NCBI GenBank assembly: GCA_003503995.1
Contig: DOCA01000092.1
Span: 1-10,808, forward strand
Source of the DNA: Holosporales bacterium
GTDB lineage: Bacteria; Pseudomonadota; Alphaproteobacteria; Caedimonadales; UBA9215
Direction of reading: 5' to 3'
Length of the DNA: 10,808 nt
Of this stretch, positions 1 through 5,320 are shown piece by piece (within the stretch, counting starts at the first letter, position 1; every line of letters begins with the position of its first letter). The notes beneath the pieces were generated by a model that saw nothing but the letters and a program-made list of their open reading frames with translations, was not told where the DNA came from and ran no database searches. A program made the translations under genes and the position numbers.

Positions 1-43
1 CTAAACTATGAAATATAGTCGTCGATCACTCTTTCCTAGACTG
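1..43. repeat. Partial copy of an interspersed palindromic repeat
   Basis: These 43 bases match 3238-3280 at 37 of 43 positions with no gaps, and all six differences are transitions. Both copies keep the small inverted pair ACTAT/ATAGT around a 5-nt loop and the shared core TAGTCGTCGATC. The left end of this copy lies outside the window. On its right side no outer arm follows: after the final CTG the sequence diverges completely from the 3197-3302 copy. It is therefore either a decayed copy or a modular variant. Confidence 0.75.
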
Positions 44-220
44 GTGCGCAATTAAAAACACTTAGTACTTGGTGTTAAGCCTTTTGCCTCGTTTATCGTT
101 AGTCGCTCCTTATGTGCAAGAGGCACACTGCGTCACTCCTGCCTCATACAGCACAAAACTAAGAAGATTACGCCTTCCTTTTTTAGCGTGATTTATTCTG
201 ATTTTAGTTTTGAAAATCCA

Positions 221-249
221 TTGACATTTTTTCCTTCTATCCATATCCT
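221..249 (+). promoter_or_regulatory. Sigma-70-type promoter of the lipoprotein gene
   Basis: A perfect -35 box TTGACA (221-226) is followed after a 17-nt spacer by TATCCT (244-249), a 4 of 6 match to the -10 consensus. Transcription would start near 256 and leave a leader of about 33 nt before the ATG at 289. The rest of 44-220 shows no gene, only weak inverted segments such as GAGGCA/TGCCTC (120-125 and 140-145). Confidence 0.6.
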
Positions 250-288
250 ACCAAGGAATAATAGTGTTCATCAAATAGGGGTATCCTC

Positions 289-564
289 ATGAAAAGAATA
301 ACATTTAAGTTGTCAACACTCTCCATGGCCTCAGTCGCCTCTCTTGTGATTTTAGCAGGTTGTGAGTCTCGTCAAGCAGACTGGAGCAATAATTGTGAAG
401 CTCACTTTTCTCTTAGTAAGCGCGAAATGAGTGAATGTTTGGCAAAAGTTGAAAAAGGAGCTAATGCTGAAATAGAGCCCGGTACGGTTAGCATTGATCC
501 CGGTAATACAGACCGTCAAACCTATGATCAAATGGGTAAAGGCGGTGCTGGGGATAGCAATTAA
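289..564 (+). CDS. Small predicted lipoprotein
   Basis: This 91-residue protein has a textbook type II signal peptide: a basic start (MKR), a hydrophobic stretch at residues 11-22 and the lipobox LAGC at 22-25. Signal peptidase II should cleave before C25, leaving a 67-residue acylated envelope protein. The mature part has two further cysteines (C36, C50) that could form a disulfide, an acidic middle and a Gly-rich tail. An AGGGG Shine-Dalgarno sequence sits about 7 nt upstream of the ATG. The gene has its own promoter and terminator, so it is probably monocistronic. I do not recognise a named family. Lipoprotein export is well supported by the motif, but the function is unknown. Confidence 0.85.
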   Translation: MKRITFKLSTLSMASVASLVILAGCESRQADWSNNCEAHFSLSKREMSECLAKVEKGANAEIEPGTVSIDPGNTDRQTYDQMGKGGAGDSN

Positions 565-649
565 AGCCGCTTTGTAAAAGATCTCTGTCTCAGAGCCCTT
601 TTTAAGGGCGAGAGCCGGCTAGCCATTTCATTTTAATTTCTTCTATAGG

Positions 650-678
650 AACCTCCCAAAACAGCGGGAGGTTTTTTT
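650..678 (+). terminator. Rho-independent terminator after the lipoprotein gene
   Basis: A perfect 8-bp stem (AACCTCCC at 650-657 and GGGAGGTT at 666-673) with an 8-nt loop runs directly into a T tract ending at 678. A weaker hairpin (GCCCTT/AAGGGC, 595-609) lies upstream without its own T run. Downstream, 680-788 is very AT-rich and must hold the promoter of the next gene, but many TATAAT-like words there make any single choice arbitrary. Confidence 0.9.
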
Positions 679-800
679 GCAAAGAAAACAATATGTTGTA
701 GTTTTATTGCTTTCTTTTTATGTGTTTCTGTTTTTTATTAATAATAAATAAAGTATATTTTATATATGATTTTTATATATCAATAAACAGGAAGATTTAG

Positions 801-1643
801 ATGTCGGAAGCTCAAGAGATCCAAAATCCTTTTATTAAGCAAGAGAACCCTGCTGAAGAGTGCGTTGCTTTTTTCAATAAAGAACGCCAAGCACGTCTTT
901 CTTCGGAAATGATTGCTGAAAATCTCAACAGACTTAAGAAGATGGCTTTAAAGCTGGGATTGGAAAGCGAAGATCAACTTATGCAGCAAGCCCTTAAGGG
1001 AAATACAAAATCCATCGCAGCTATTGAATCTCTTTTGCTGCGCTCGCAGCCTACCTTTTTTGGGGGGGCTGGGATGTACAAGGCCTTTGAAAATGCTCTT
1101 TTACCTCAACTTATTAACCAAAATGGTAATCGACGGAAAATATCTATTTGGGTGCCTGGGTGTGGAGAAGGTTGTGAAGCATATAGCTTGGCTCTTTTGC
1201 TTAATGCCCACAAAAGAGAATTTGAGGGGTGGGATCTTCATGTGCACGCAACGGATACAAGCAATGCCTCTCTTGAGCAAGCCGAAACAGCGGCCTTTGA
1301 CGCTGATCAGATTGATGATGTGATTTTTGATCTCTATGGACAGGGCTTGAAGAGGAATGGAGACGAGTATATAATCAGAAGCGAAGTGCGAGAACTTATC
1401 AATTTTCAAAATACAAATTTTTATGATTCAGAGCTCCCTCAAGAAGCCTATGATGTTGTGGTATTTCGTAATCAATTAAGCTACTGGATGCCTGACCTGC
1501 AAGAAAAAATTATTAAGAATTTTGAAAGGTCTCTCCAACCCCACGGTTACTTAATCTTAGGCTATGGGGATTCTCTCTTGAGTCTTTCTAACCAATTTAA
1601 GATTTTTGCGAACACACAAGGGTTTTATCAAAAGTTATTGTAA
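801..1643 (+). CDS. CheR-like SAM-dependent methyltransferase, orphan and divergent
   Basis: The 280 residues have the layout and length of CheR chemoreceptor glutamate methyltransferases: a helical N-terminal domain (about 20-80), then a Rossmann SAM domain. Visible landmarks are PTFF at 84-87, the SAM-loop counterpart GCGEGCEAYS (120-129), ATD at 150-152 for the acidic SAM ribose ligand, FRNQLSYW (222-229) where CheR has CRNVLIYF, and a LILGYGDSL-type strand near the end. Several family positions are altered: the Arg of the usual TxFFR motif is Gly (G88), and the GxxGEE glutamate pair is C125-E126. No chemoreceptor, CheA or CheB gene is nearby. AGGAAG at 789-794 supports the ATG. It may methylate another substrate or bind SAM without chemotactic activity. 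Fold assignment is confident; substrate is unknown. Confidence 0.8.
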   Translation: MSEAQEIQNPFIKQENPAEECVAFFNKERQARLSSEMIAENLNRLKKMALKLGLESEDQLMQQALKGNTKSIAAIESLLLRSQPTFFGGAGMYKAFENALLPQLINQNGNRRKISIWVPGCGEGCEAYSLALLLNAHKREFEGWDLHVHATDTSNASLEQAETAAFDADQIDDVIFDLYGQGLKRNGDEYIIRSEVRELINFQNTNFYDSELPQEAYDVVVFRNQLSYWMPDLQEKIIKNFERSLQPHGYLILGYGDSLLSLSNQFKIFANTQGFYQKLL

Positions 1644-1700
1644 GAGGCTTTATTAGGACCGCTTGAATCATGGTTTTTCTAACGAATAGGACCTCATAAT

Positions 1701-2081
1701 ATGATCATACATTATAGTGCTATTGCTTTAGGAGGTGCGGCAGGAGCTGTCGCGCGTGTTGCCGTTGGAAAATTTTTGCCGTCGGTTGTTATGGGTATGT
1801 CGGCTCAGATTTTATTTGTGAATATTTTTGGATGCTTTTTGATGGGGCTGTTAACAGAGCTTATGGCTTTTTATTGGCCGGCGTCACAAAATATGAGATA
1901 TTTTTTAGTTTCGGGTTTTCTAGGCAGCTTTACAACTTTTTCTGCTTTTTCCGTAGAATTTGCTCTTTTTGTCGAAAAAAACGATTATGGTATGGCTATT
2001 TTATTCTCTGTGCTTATTTTCTCTCTCAGCCTTATAGGGTTCTTCACTGGTTTAAAGCTTATAAGCGCATTGATAGGATGA
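1701..2081 (+). CDS. crcB: Fluoride-specific ion channel CrcB/Fluc
   Basis: This 126-residue, four-helix inner-membrane protein exports fluoride as a dual-topology dimer. Family signatures are all present: GGAAGAVAR (11-19), the pore Asn in VNIFGCF (N41), and GFLGSFTTFSAFSVE (72-86). The last of these contains the TM3-break Na+ site region (TTFS) and the phenylalanines F80 and F83 of the fluoride-lining box. Length is normal for the family. AGGA (1688-1691) precedes the ATG by 9 nt. The 57-nt gap after the CheR-like gene is too short for, and lacks the conserved elements of, a crcB fluoride riboswitch, so it is probably co-transcribed with the gene upstream. It ends 17 nt from the convergent minus-strand gene with no visible terminator. 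Confidence 0.95.
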   Translation: MIIHYSAIALGGAAGAVARVAVGKFLPSVVMGMSAQILFVNIFGCFLMGLLTELMAFYWPASQNMRYFLVSGFLGSFTTFSAFSVEFALFVEKNDYGMAILFSVLIFSLSLIGFFTGLKLISALIG

Positions 2082-2098
2082 TTTCCTTTGAGACGGCA

Positions 2099-2470
2099 CT
2101 ACCCCAGCATGGGACCAAAAGCTCTAAGTTCCGCTAGGGATTTTTGTGCATCAGGAAGGTCTTTAGTGAATTCTTGCGAGGCGCTGCGGCATTTCGCGAG
2201 ATGATTTGGGCGTTTTTTTTGAGGGTCCATGGCCACTAACGGAACACGAAGCTCAAGCAGATCGGTCCCCGCTTCTTTGATCAACGTTCTTGATCCTTCC
2301 ATGCCCAGTTTCTTGTGTTTAAGGGAGGAGAATTCTTTTTCCAAGTTAGCGAGTTTTCTAAAATGCTTTTCAAAGTCTGCACAGGCTTGTTGTTTTGCAT
2401 AACTATAGGGTGAAGCGACTAAGGTGAGAACTGTAATGCTTAAGAGAGTGTAGGTGAGTTGGCGCAGCAT
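2099..2470 (-). CDS. Small exported protein of unknown function
   Basis: The protein has 123 residues, with a Sec signal peptide (hydrophobic 8-19) and a likely cleavage after SYA at residue 25. The mature domain of about 98 residues is charged and helical, with a probable coiled segment around 32-55 and two cysteines (C30, C94) that could be oxidised in the periplasm. I do not recognise a family. The start is supported by AAGGAA (minus strand, 2483-2478) 7 nt before the ATG. The AAGG core of that site lies inside an arm of the interspersed repeat. Upstream (2499-2601) is AT-rich, with an AATAAATT/AATTTATT inverted pair at 2543-2561. The J-domain gene lies 131 nt upstream on the same strand. 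Confidence 0.75.
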   Translation of the reverse strand: MLRQLTYTLLSITVLTLVASPYSYAKQQACADFEKHFRKLANLEKEFSSLKHKKLGMEGSRTLIKEAGTDLLELRVPLVAMDPQKKRPNHLAKCRSASQEFTKDLPDAQKSLAELRAFGPMLG

Positions 2471-2479
2471 GGTTCTATT

Positions 2480-2498
2480 CCTTTTTGGAATGACTATA
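2480..2498 (-). repeat. Solitary arm of the palindromic repeat, overlapping a ribosome binding site
   Basis: These 19 bases are identical to the reverse complement of 19 bases of the left arm of the element at 3197-3302, but no partner arm or core lies next to them. Read on the minus strand, the arm ends in AAGG, continues AA, and the ATG of the small exported protein follows 7 nt later. The repeat-derived sequence therefore appears to provide the Shine-Dalgarno core. Confidence 0.7.
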
Positions 2499-2601
2499 TT
2501 TTGCAGAGGTTCCTATATTTTTTAGAATGCCAGTTACACCTTAATAAATTATAAATTTATTATTCATATTTGGTTGCGTTTTCTATGTTTTTTTATCTTT
2601 A

Positions 2602-3183
2602 TTAAAGGAGTACTTTAAGGAGTTCGTAAGATTCTTTGATTTCTCTAAATTTCTCAATGGCAGAAGAATCTTCTTGATTGAGATCAGGATGATATCTCTT
2701 TGCTAAAGTTTTATAAGCCTGCTTAAGATCCGTCTCGGTAAAAGGCCAAGAAAGTTCAAGGGCGACAAAGGCTCTCCCTTCTTTCGTTTTGGGGGAAAAG
2801 ACTTTTTGGGTCGGGGGAGGTGTATAATTATCCTCTTCATCTTCGCCTAGCATGCCAAGGGGGTCATTGGGAGATTGGTGAAAAAAGTGGGAAAAAGGCT
2901 TGCCGTGCCGTTTGAAGGGGTGGTGCTGTTGGGTATCGTCTGTGTCTGCTGAACCGCCTGTACTCCTAATTTGGTCAATGTAATTCCATTGGTCATTATA
3001 GGCTTTGACGTGCTCGAGACAAAAGTAATAGCGCGATGTTAAGTTTTGTACATTTTTGGGTGCAGGAAACAAGCCCTCTTGGTCACAGCCAAGGTGGTCA
3101 CAGGAACGCGTATTGCGCTTTTCAAGTTCTAAGGTACGCCAATCAAAATCTAACATTTGGGCACTATAGACGATCTCTGCCAT
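2602..3183 (-). CDS. J-domain protein with N-terminal Cys/His cluster (alphaproteobacterial type)
   Basis: A DnaJ-family cochaperone, expected to stimulate the ATPase of a DnaK-type Hsp70. From the ATG at 3183 it has 193 residues. A short N-terminal domain carries C28, C33, C55 and H58 (CDHLGC and FCLEH), a likely metal-binding cluster, followed by the YNDQWNY stretch typical of alphaproteobacterial members. A His- and acid-rich linker follows (about 75-125). The J domain is at the very C-terminus (about 130-193) with the catalytic HPD at 165-167 in KRYHPDLN. Most classical DnaJ proteins have the J domain first, but the C-terminal position is usual in this subfamily. A GTG at 3192 is in frame, but the ATG at 3183 has the GTGGA spacing that fits better. 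The palindromic element begins 14 nt upstream. Confidence 0.88.
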   Translation of the reverse strand: MAEIVYSAQMLDFDWRTLELEKRNTRSCDHLGCDQEGLFPAPKNVQNLTSRYYFCLEHVKAYNDQWNYIDQIRSTGGSADTDDTQQHHPFKRHGKPFSHFFHQSPNDPLGMLGEDEEDNYTPPPTQKVFSPKTKEGRAFVALELSWPFTETDLKQAYKTLAKRYHPDLNQEDSSAIEKFREIKESYELLKVLL

Positions 3184-3196
3184 GAGTTCCACTATT

Positions 3197-3302
3197 TATA
3201 GTCATTCCAAAAAGGTCCCAGACGTCGTCATTCGCTCCTAAACTATAAGACATAGTCGTCGATCGCTCTTTTCTAGGCTGAAACCTTTTTGGAAAGACTA
3301 TA
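3197..3302. repeat. 106-bp palindromic intergenic element with 20-bp inverted ends
   Basis: The ends TATAGTCATTCCAAAAAGGT (3197-3216) and 3283-3302 are inverted copies with a single mismatch. The 66-bp interior holds an ACTAT/ATAGT hairpin and the stretch 3238-3280 that recurs at 1-43. One arm also stands alone at 2480-2498. It has no coding capacity. Shape and size fit a short non-autonomous palindromic element (MITE- or REP-like), but no transposase or clear target-site duplication is visible. Confidence 0.8.
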
Positions 3303-3434
3303 GCTAATCATTTTTGCATTTACACTTTGTTGCCGTGCTCTGCGTCTATATTTATAGGCGTTGCCGTTGATGCCTCGTATACATACAAAATGAATCATTT
3401 ATAACTTCCTTTTCTGTTTTGTTTTAGAAGGCAA

Positions 3435-3462
3435 TATTTAAAAAATCAAGATTTTTTAAATA
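3435..3462. repeat. 13-bp perfect inverted repeat in the leader region
   Basis: TATTTAAAAAATC (3435-3447) and GATTTTTTAAATA (3450-3462) are exact reverse complements separated by AA. The pair lies 58 bp before the ATG at 3521. It could be an operator for a dimeric regulator or an mRNA hairpin. It is not a convincing terminator, since the stem is almost purely A/T and the next bases are not a T run. Confidence 0.6.
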
Positions 3463-3504
3463 ACTACTGTTATTATCCATTTTTTTATTAATATACAAGA
3501 GGTT

Positions 3505-3510
3505 GAGGGG
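3505..3510 (+). promoter_or_regulatory. Ribosome binding site choosing ATG 3521 over TTG 3503
   Basis: GAGGGG lies 10 nt before the ATG at 3521. The longer reading frame would start at TTG 3503, where an AGAGG directly abuts the codon and leaves no proper spacing. The ATG start also gives a cleaner signal peptide (MFISIKR then a hydrophobic run). Confidence 0.6.
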
Positions 3511-3520
3511 TTTTTTTATT

Positions 3521-4690
3521 ATGTTTATTTCTATAAAACGTATTTTTTTTCTATCATTTTTTATATTTGGTCTTGCGAGTACGCAGTATTCTGAATGCGT
3601 GCGTATAGAGGAAGTGGAGGGAGAGAGCTCCTCGTCTAAATACCCCCTTAAAATTACTTCAGTGGCCTTGGAAAAAACGGAGGGTGAATTCAAGAGTTTT
3701 TGCAAGGTGTCTCAAAAACGCCGTGACAATTTACAACTCTTGAAACTTTTACATGGTTTTTCGAAGAAGAATGGTGTTGCGACTCAATTTTCAGGGATGT
3801 GCAGGCGTATTCTAAGCAAGGATTTTTCAGAAGTTCGTCTTTCTCTAGGGAAAATTGCAAAATTGCTTGCAGTAAAAACGGGCAAAAAGATCACAGAAAA
3901 AGACTTAAAGGACTATATCAAGAAATCAAAAAAAGCTTCTTATTTAAGTGATACGAAAAGCGAAACAAAACATAAAGAACTATTTTTCTTTTATGATTTT
4001 TTAGCTTTTTCTATGCAATGTCTTTCGGAAGGTTCAAAGGAAGATGTGAATTCCTATTCTCTTGTTTCTGATGTTCTGGAAAGTCAGGGAATTAAGGTTG
4101 TTATCGGAGAAGAGGTATTATTTAAGTCTAAAAAATCTAAGAAGTTTAATGTACAGAAGGCTTTGAGGCCTATTGTTTTACTTAGGTACCAAAGTATTTT
4201 ATCCCTTGATTTATCAGGCTATTCCATTGTGGGGCAATTTTTATCATGTTATCAAACTGATAAATCCTTGTTAGAGGAAAATCTTGATTCTTTGAGTGTG
4301 TCTTTTGCAAATGGCAAAATTATGTACAAGGGAAAACCTTTCTCAGCGGCCCATGTCATATGGGCCTTAGATTTGAAAGGTTTTATGCGTATTGACCCAG
4401 GGGATAGATTATATGAGTCAGCGCTACATCATCATCATCTTTTTTATGGTGTAGATATTGCTTGTGCAGGCCATATCATTGTGAAAGACGGAAAAATATT
4501 CTATCTAACAAATGGAAGTGGGCATTATATGCCGACGATCGTTCATTTGATGTTGGCTGTTAAATATTTCGATAAATTAGGCCTTTTTTCTAAGGATCTT
4601 GATGGGATGCGTGCGATTCATGGACCAACAAAATATCATAACTTACAAGAAGTTCTTTCCCTATCTAGAATGATTGAACTCAATCCGTAG
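3521..4690 (+). CDS. Exported protein with IQM-like C-terminal module
   Basis: From ATG 3521 it has 389 residues. A signal peptide (basic 6-7, hydrophobic about 8-18) indicates Sec export. The region 30-280 is Lys/Ser-rich, mostly helical and not recognised. The C-terminal part resembles the conserved end of plant IQM proteins and of various bacterial proteins. It has HHHH (303-306) where those have a H-S-S-F-type turn, an A-G-x-hydrophobic strand pair ending in VKDGKIFYL, and SGHYMPT (333-339), followed by a helix that ends in a K-x-G-type turn (KYFDKLGLF). The family match is from memory of the motif, and the biochemical role of the module is not established to my knowledge. The gene stands alone, convergent with the small gene at 4713-5015. 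As an exported protein in a likely host-associated organism it is a candidate effector; this is inference. Confidence 0.7.
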   Translation: MFISIKRIFFLSFFIFGLASTQYSECVRIEEVEGESSSSKYPLKITSVALEKTEGEFKSFCKVSQKRRDNLQLLKLLHGFSKKNGVATQFSGMCRRILSKDFSEVRLSLGKIAKLLAVKTGKKITEKDLKDYIKKSKKASYLSDTKSETKHKELFFFYDFLAFSMQCLSEGSKEDVNSYSLVSDVLESQGIKVVIGEEVLFKSKKSKKFNVQKALRPIVLLRYQSILSLDLSGYSIVGQFLSCYQTDKSLLEENLDSLSVSFANGKIMYKGKPFSAAHVIWALDLKGFMRIDPGDRLYESALHHHHLFYGVDIACAGHIIVKDGKIFYLTNGSGHYMPTIVHLMLAVKYFDKLGLFSKDLDGMRAIHGPTKYHNLQEVLSLSRMIELNP

Positions 4691-4712
4691 AAGCTAGGAG
4701 GGCATTAGGCCT

Positions 4713-5015
4713 CTAGAATTTCCCGCTTAAAAGATAGGTTTTTTCTTTTTTAAAACGTTCTTTGGAGGCTTGGAGGTGTTCTCGTTCATTTTCTAGGGCT
4801 TTGCTATCATCAATGATTTTGCGGCGCGCCTCATAGCGATGGATAATGTCATTTGATATTTTGTTGAAAGGCAAGGTGAGAGGGCGTTGTGTGAGGGGTG
4901 GGTTGTCCTCAGTTGTTTCAGGTTTAGGGAGTCCTTTTTTTGTATAGTTAGCAAAGCTGGTACCGCTTGCGAGCGTTAAAATGATGAGAGATGTTGTGAT
5001 CATTTTTTTGTCCAT
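4713..5015 (-). CDS. Small exported helical protein of unknown function
   Basis: A 100-residue protein with a short signal peptide (MDKK, hydrophobic about 7-16, likely cleavage after SFA at 22). The mature 78 residues begin with a Pro-rich segment (KPETTEDNPPLTQRPLTLP) and end in a highly charged amphipathic helix (about 55-92) likely to form a coiled coil. It has no cysteine. AGGA sits close to the ATG on the minus strand, with a further AGGAAGGG upstream. It is convergent with the IQM-like gene (22-nt gap) and divergent from the HD/VgrG operon across a 305-nt spacer. I do not recognise the family. Export is the only confident statement. Confidence 0.65.
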   Translation of the reverse strand: MDKKMITTSLIILTLASGTSFANYTKKGLPKPETTEDNPPLTQRPLTLPFNKISNDIIHRYEARRKIIDDSKALENEREHLQASKERFKKEKTYLLSGKF

Positions 5016-5252
5016 TTTCCTATTCCCTTCCTGTTTATTGTTCTTTATATTTTGATATTAATTGGCTTTTGCTAATGAATATTGAATTTATAATTTAAAA
5101 ATACTTAATAATAAAAATTAATTATCTAAAATTATATAAGTTTATTGTCAAGCAATTGATAAATAATGAAATTCTTTCTTTAAGAGAGAGGCAATTTTCT
5201 TATTTTATTTTCAAAAATCAATGTTTTGTGATTTTGTGATTTCAGAATCCTG

Positions 5253-5268
5253 TGGCACACTATAGGCA
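5253..5268 (+). promoter_or_regulatory. Possible sigma-54 (RpoN) promoter for the HD-VgrG operon
   Basis: TGGCACACTATAGGCA keeps the invariant GG and GC separated by exactly 10 nt and matches the consensus TGGCAYRN4TTGCW at 10 of its 12 defined positions; the two misses are the TT before GC. Transcription would start near 5280. No clean sigma-70 pair competes: TTGTGA at 5234-5239 has only a 3 of 6 partner. Whether the organism has RpoN cannot be seen here. Confidence 0.35.
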
Positions 5269-5306
5269 AGGACTCGCACTTAAAAAGACGAGTTGATTAA
5301 AAACAC

Positions 5307-5315
5307 AGGAAGAGG
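5307..5315 (+). promoter_or_regulatory. Ribosome binding site supporting a TTG start
   Basis: AGGAAGAGG ends 5 nt before TTG 5321, a strong Shine-Dalgarno match at good spacing. No ATG in this frame precedes the hydrophobic signal segment, so the TTG is the best start. Confidence 0.65.
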
Positions 5316-5320
5316 TTGCT

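Larger units (their letters stand above)
3303..3520 (+). other. Intergenic leader of the exported IQM-like gene
   Basis: No gene is visible here. From left to right it holds a weak hairpin (3343-3360, closing CGTC with GGCG), an 8-bp direct repeat GTTGCCGT (3329-3336 and 3360-3367) and a possible promoter, TTGCCG (3361-3366) with TACAAA (3384-3389) at 17-nt spacing. It also has the 13-bp perfect inverted repeat described separately. The promoter call is weak because the region is so AT-rich. Confidence 0.4.
5016..5320. other. AT-rich divergent promoter region upstream of the HD-VgrG operon
   Basis: No gene is visible. Most of the spacer is A/T runs. Near its right end are a tandem octamer TTTTGTGA (5224-5231 and 5232-5239), then a sigma-54-like element (5253-5268), then the ribosome binding site of the HD gene (5307-5315). 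The promoter of the minus-strand small gene must also lie here but cannot be pinned down. Confidence 0.6.

Noticed and set aside
1056..1068. Frameshift in the CheR-like gene at the T6G7 run
   Set aside because: The frame continues on both sides with CheR-like sequence, so the gene is intact as read; only slippage potential remains.
1644..1700. Fluoride riboswitch before crcB
   Set aside because: The gap is only 57 nt and lacks the conserved pseudoknot segments of the crcB motif.
2543..2561. Terminator between the J-domain gene and the small exported gene
   Set aside because: The inverted pair AATAAATT/AATTTATT has no G or C and no following T tract on the minus strand, so it is unlikely to terminate transcription.
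3424..3705. Minus-strand open frame over the start of the IQM-like gene
   Set aside because: It overlaps the signal peptide region of the well-supported plus-strand gene and the AT palindrome; the product is low-complexity.
5316..5318. TTG as start of the HD protein gene
   Set aside because: It is out of frame with the HD coding sequence; TTG 5321 is in frame and better spaced from AGGAAGAGG.
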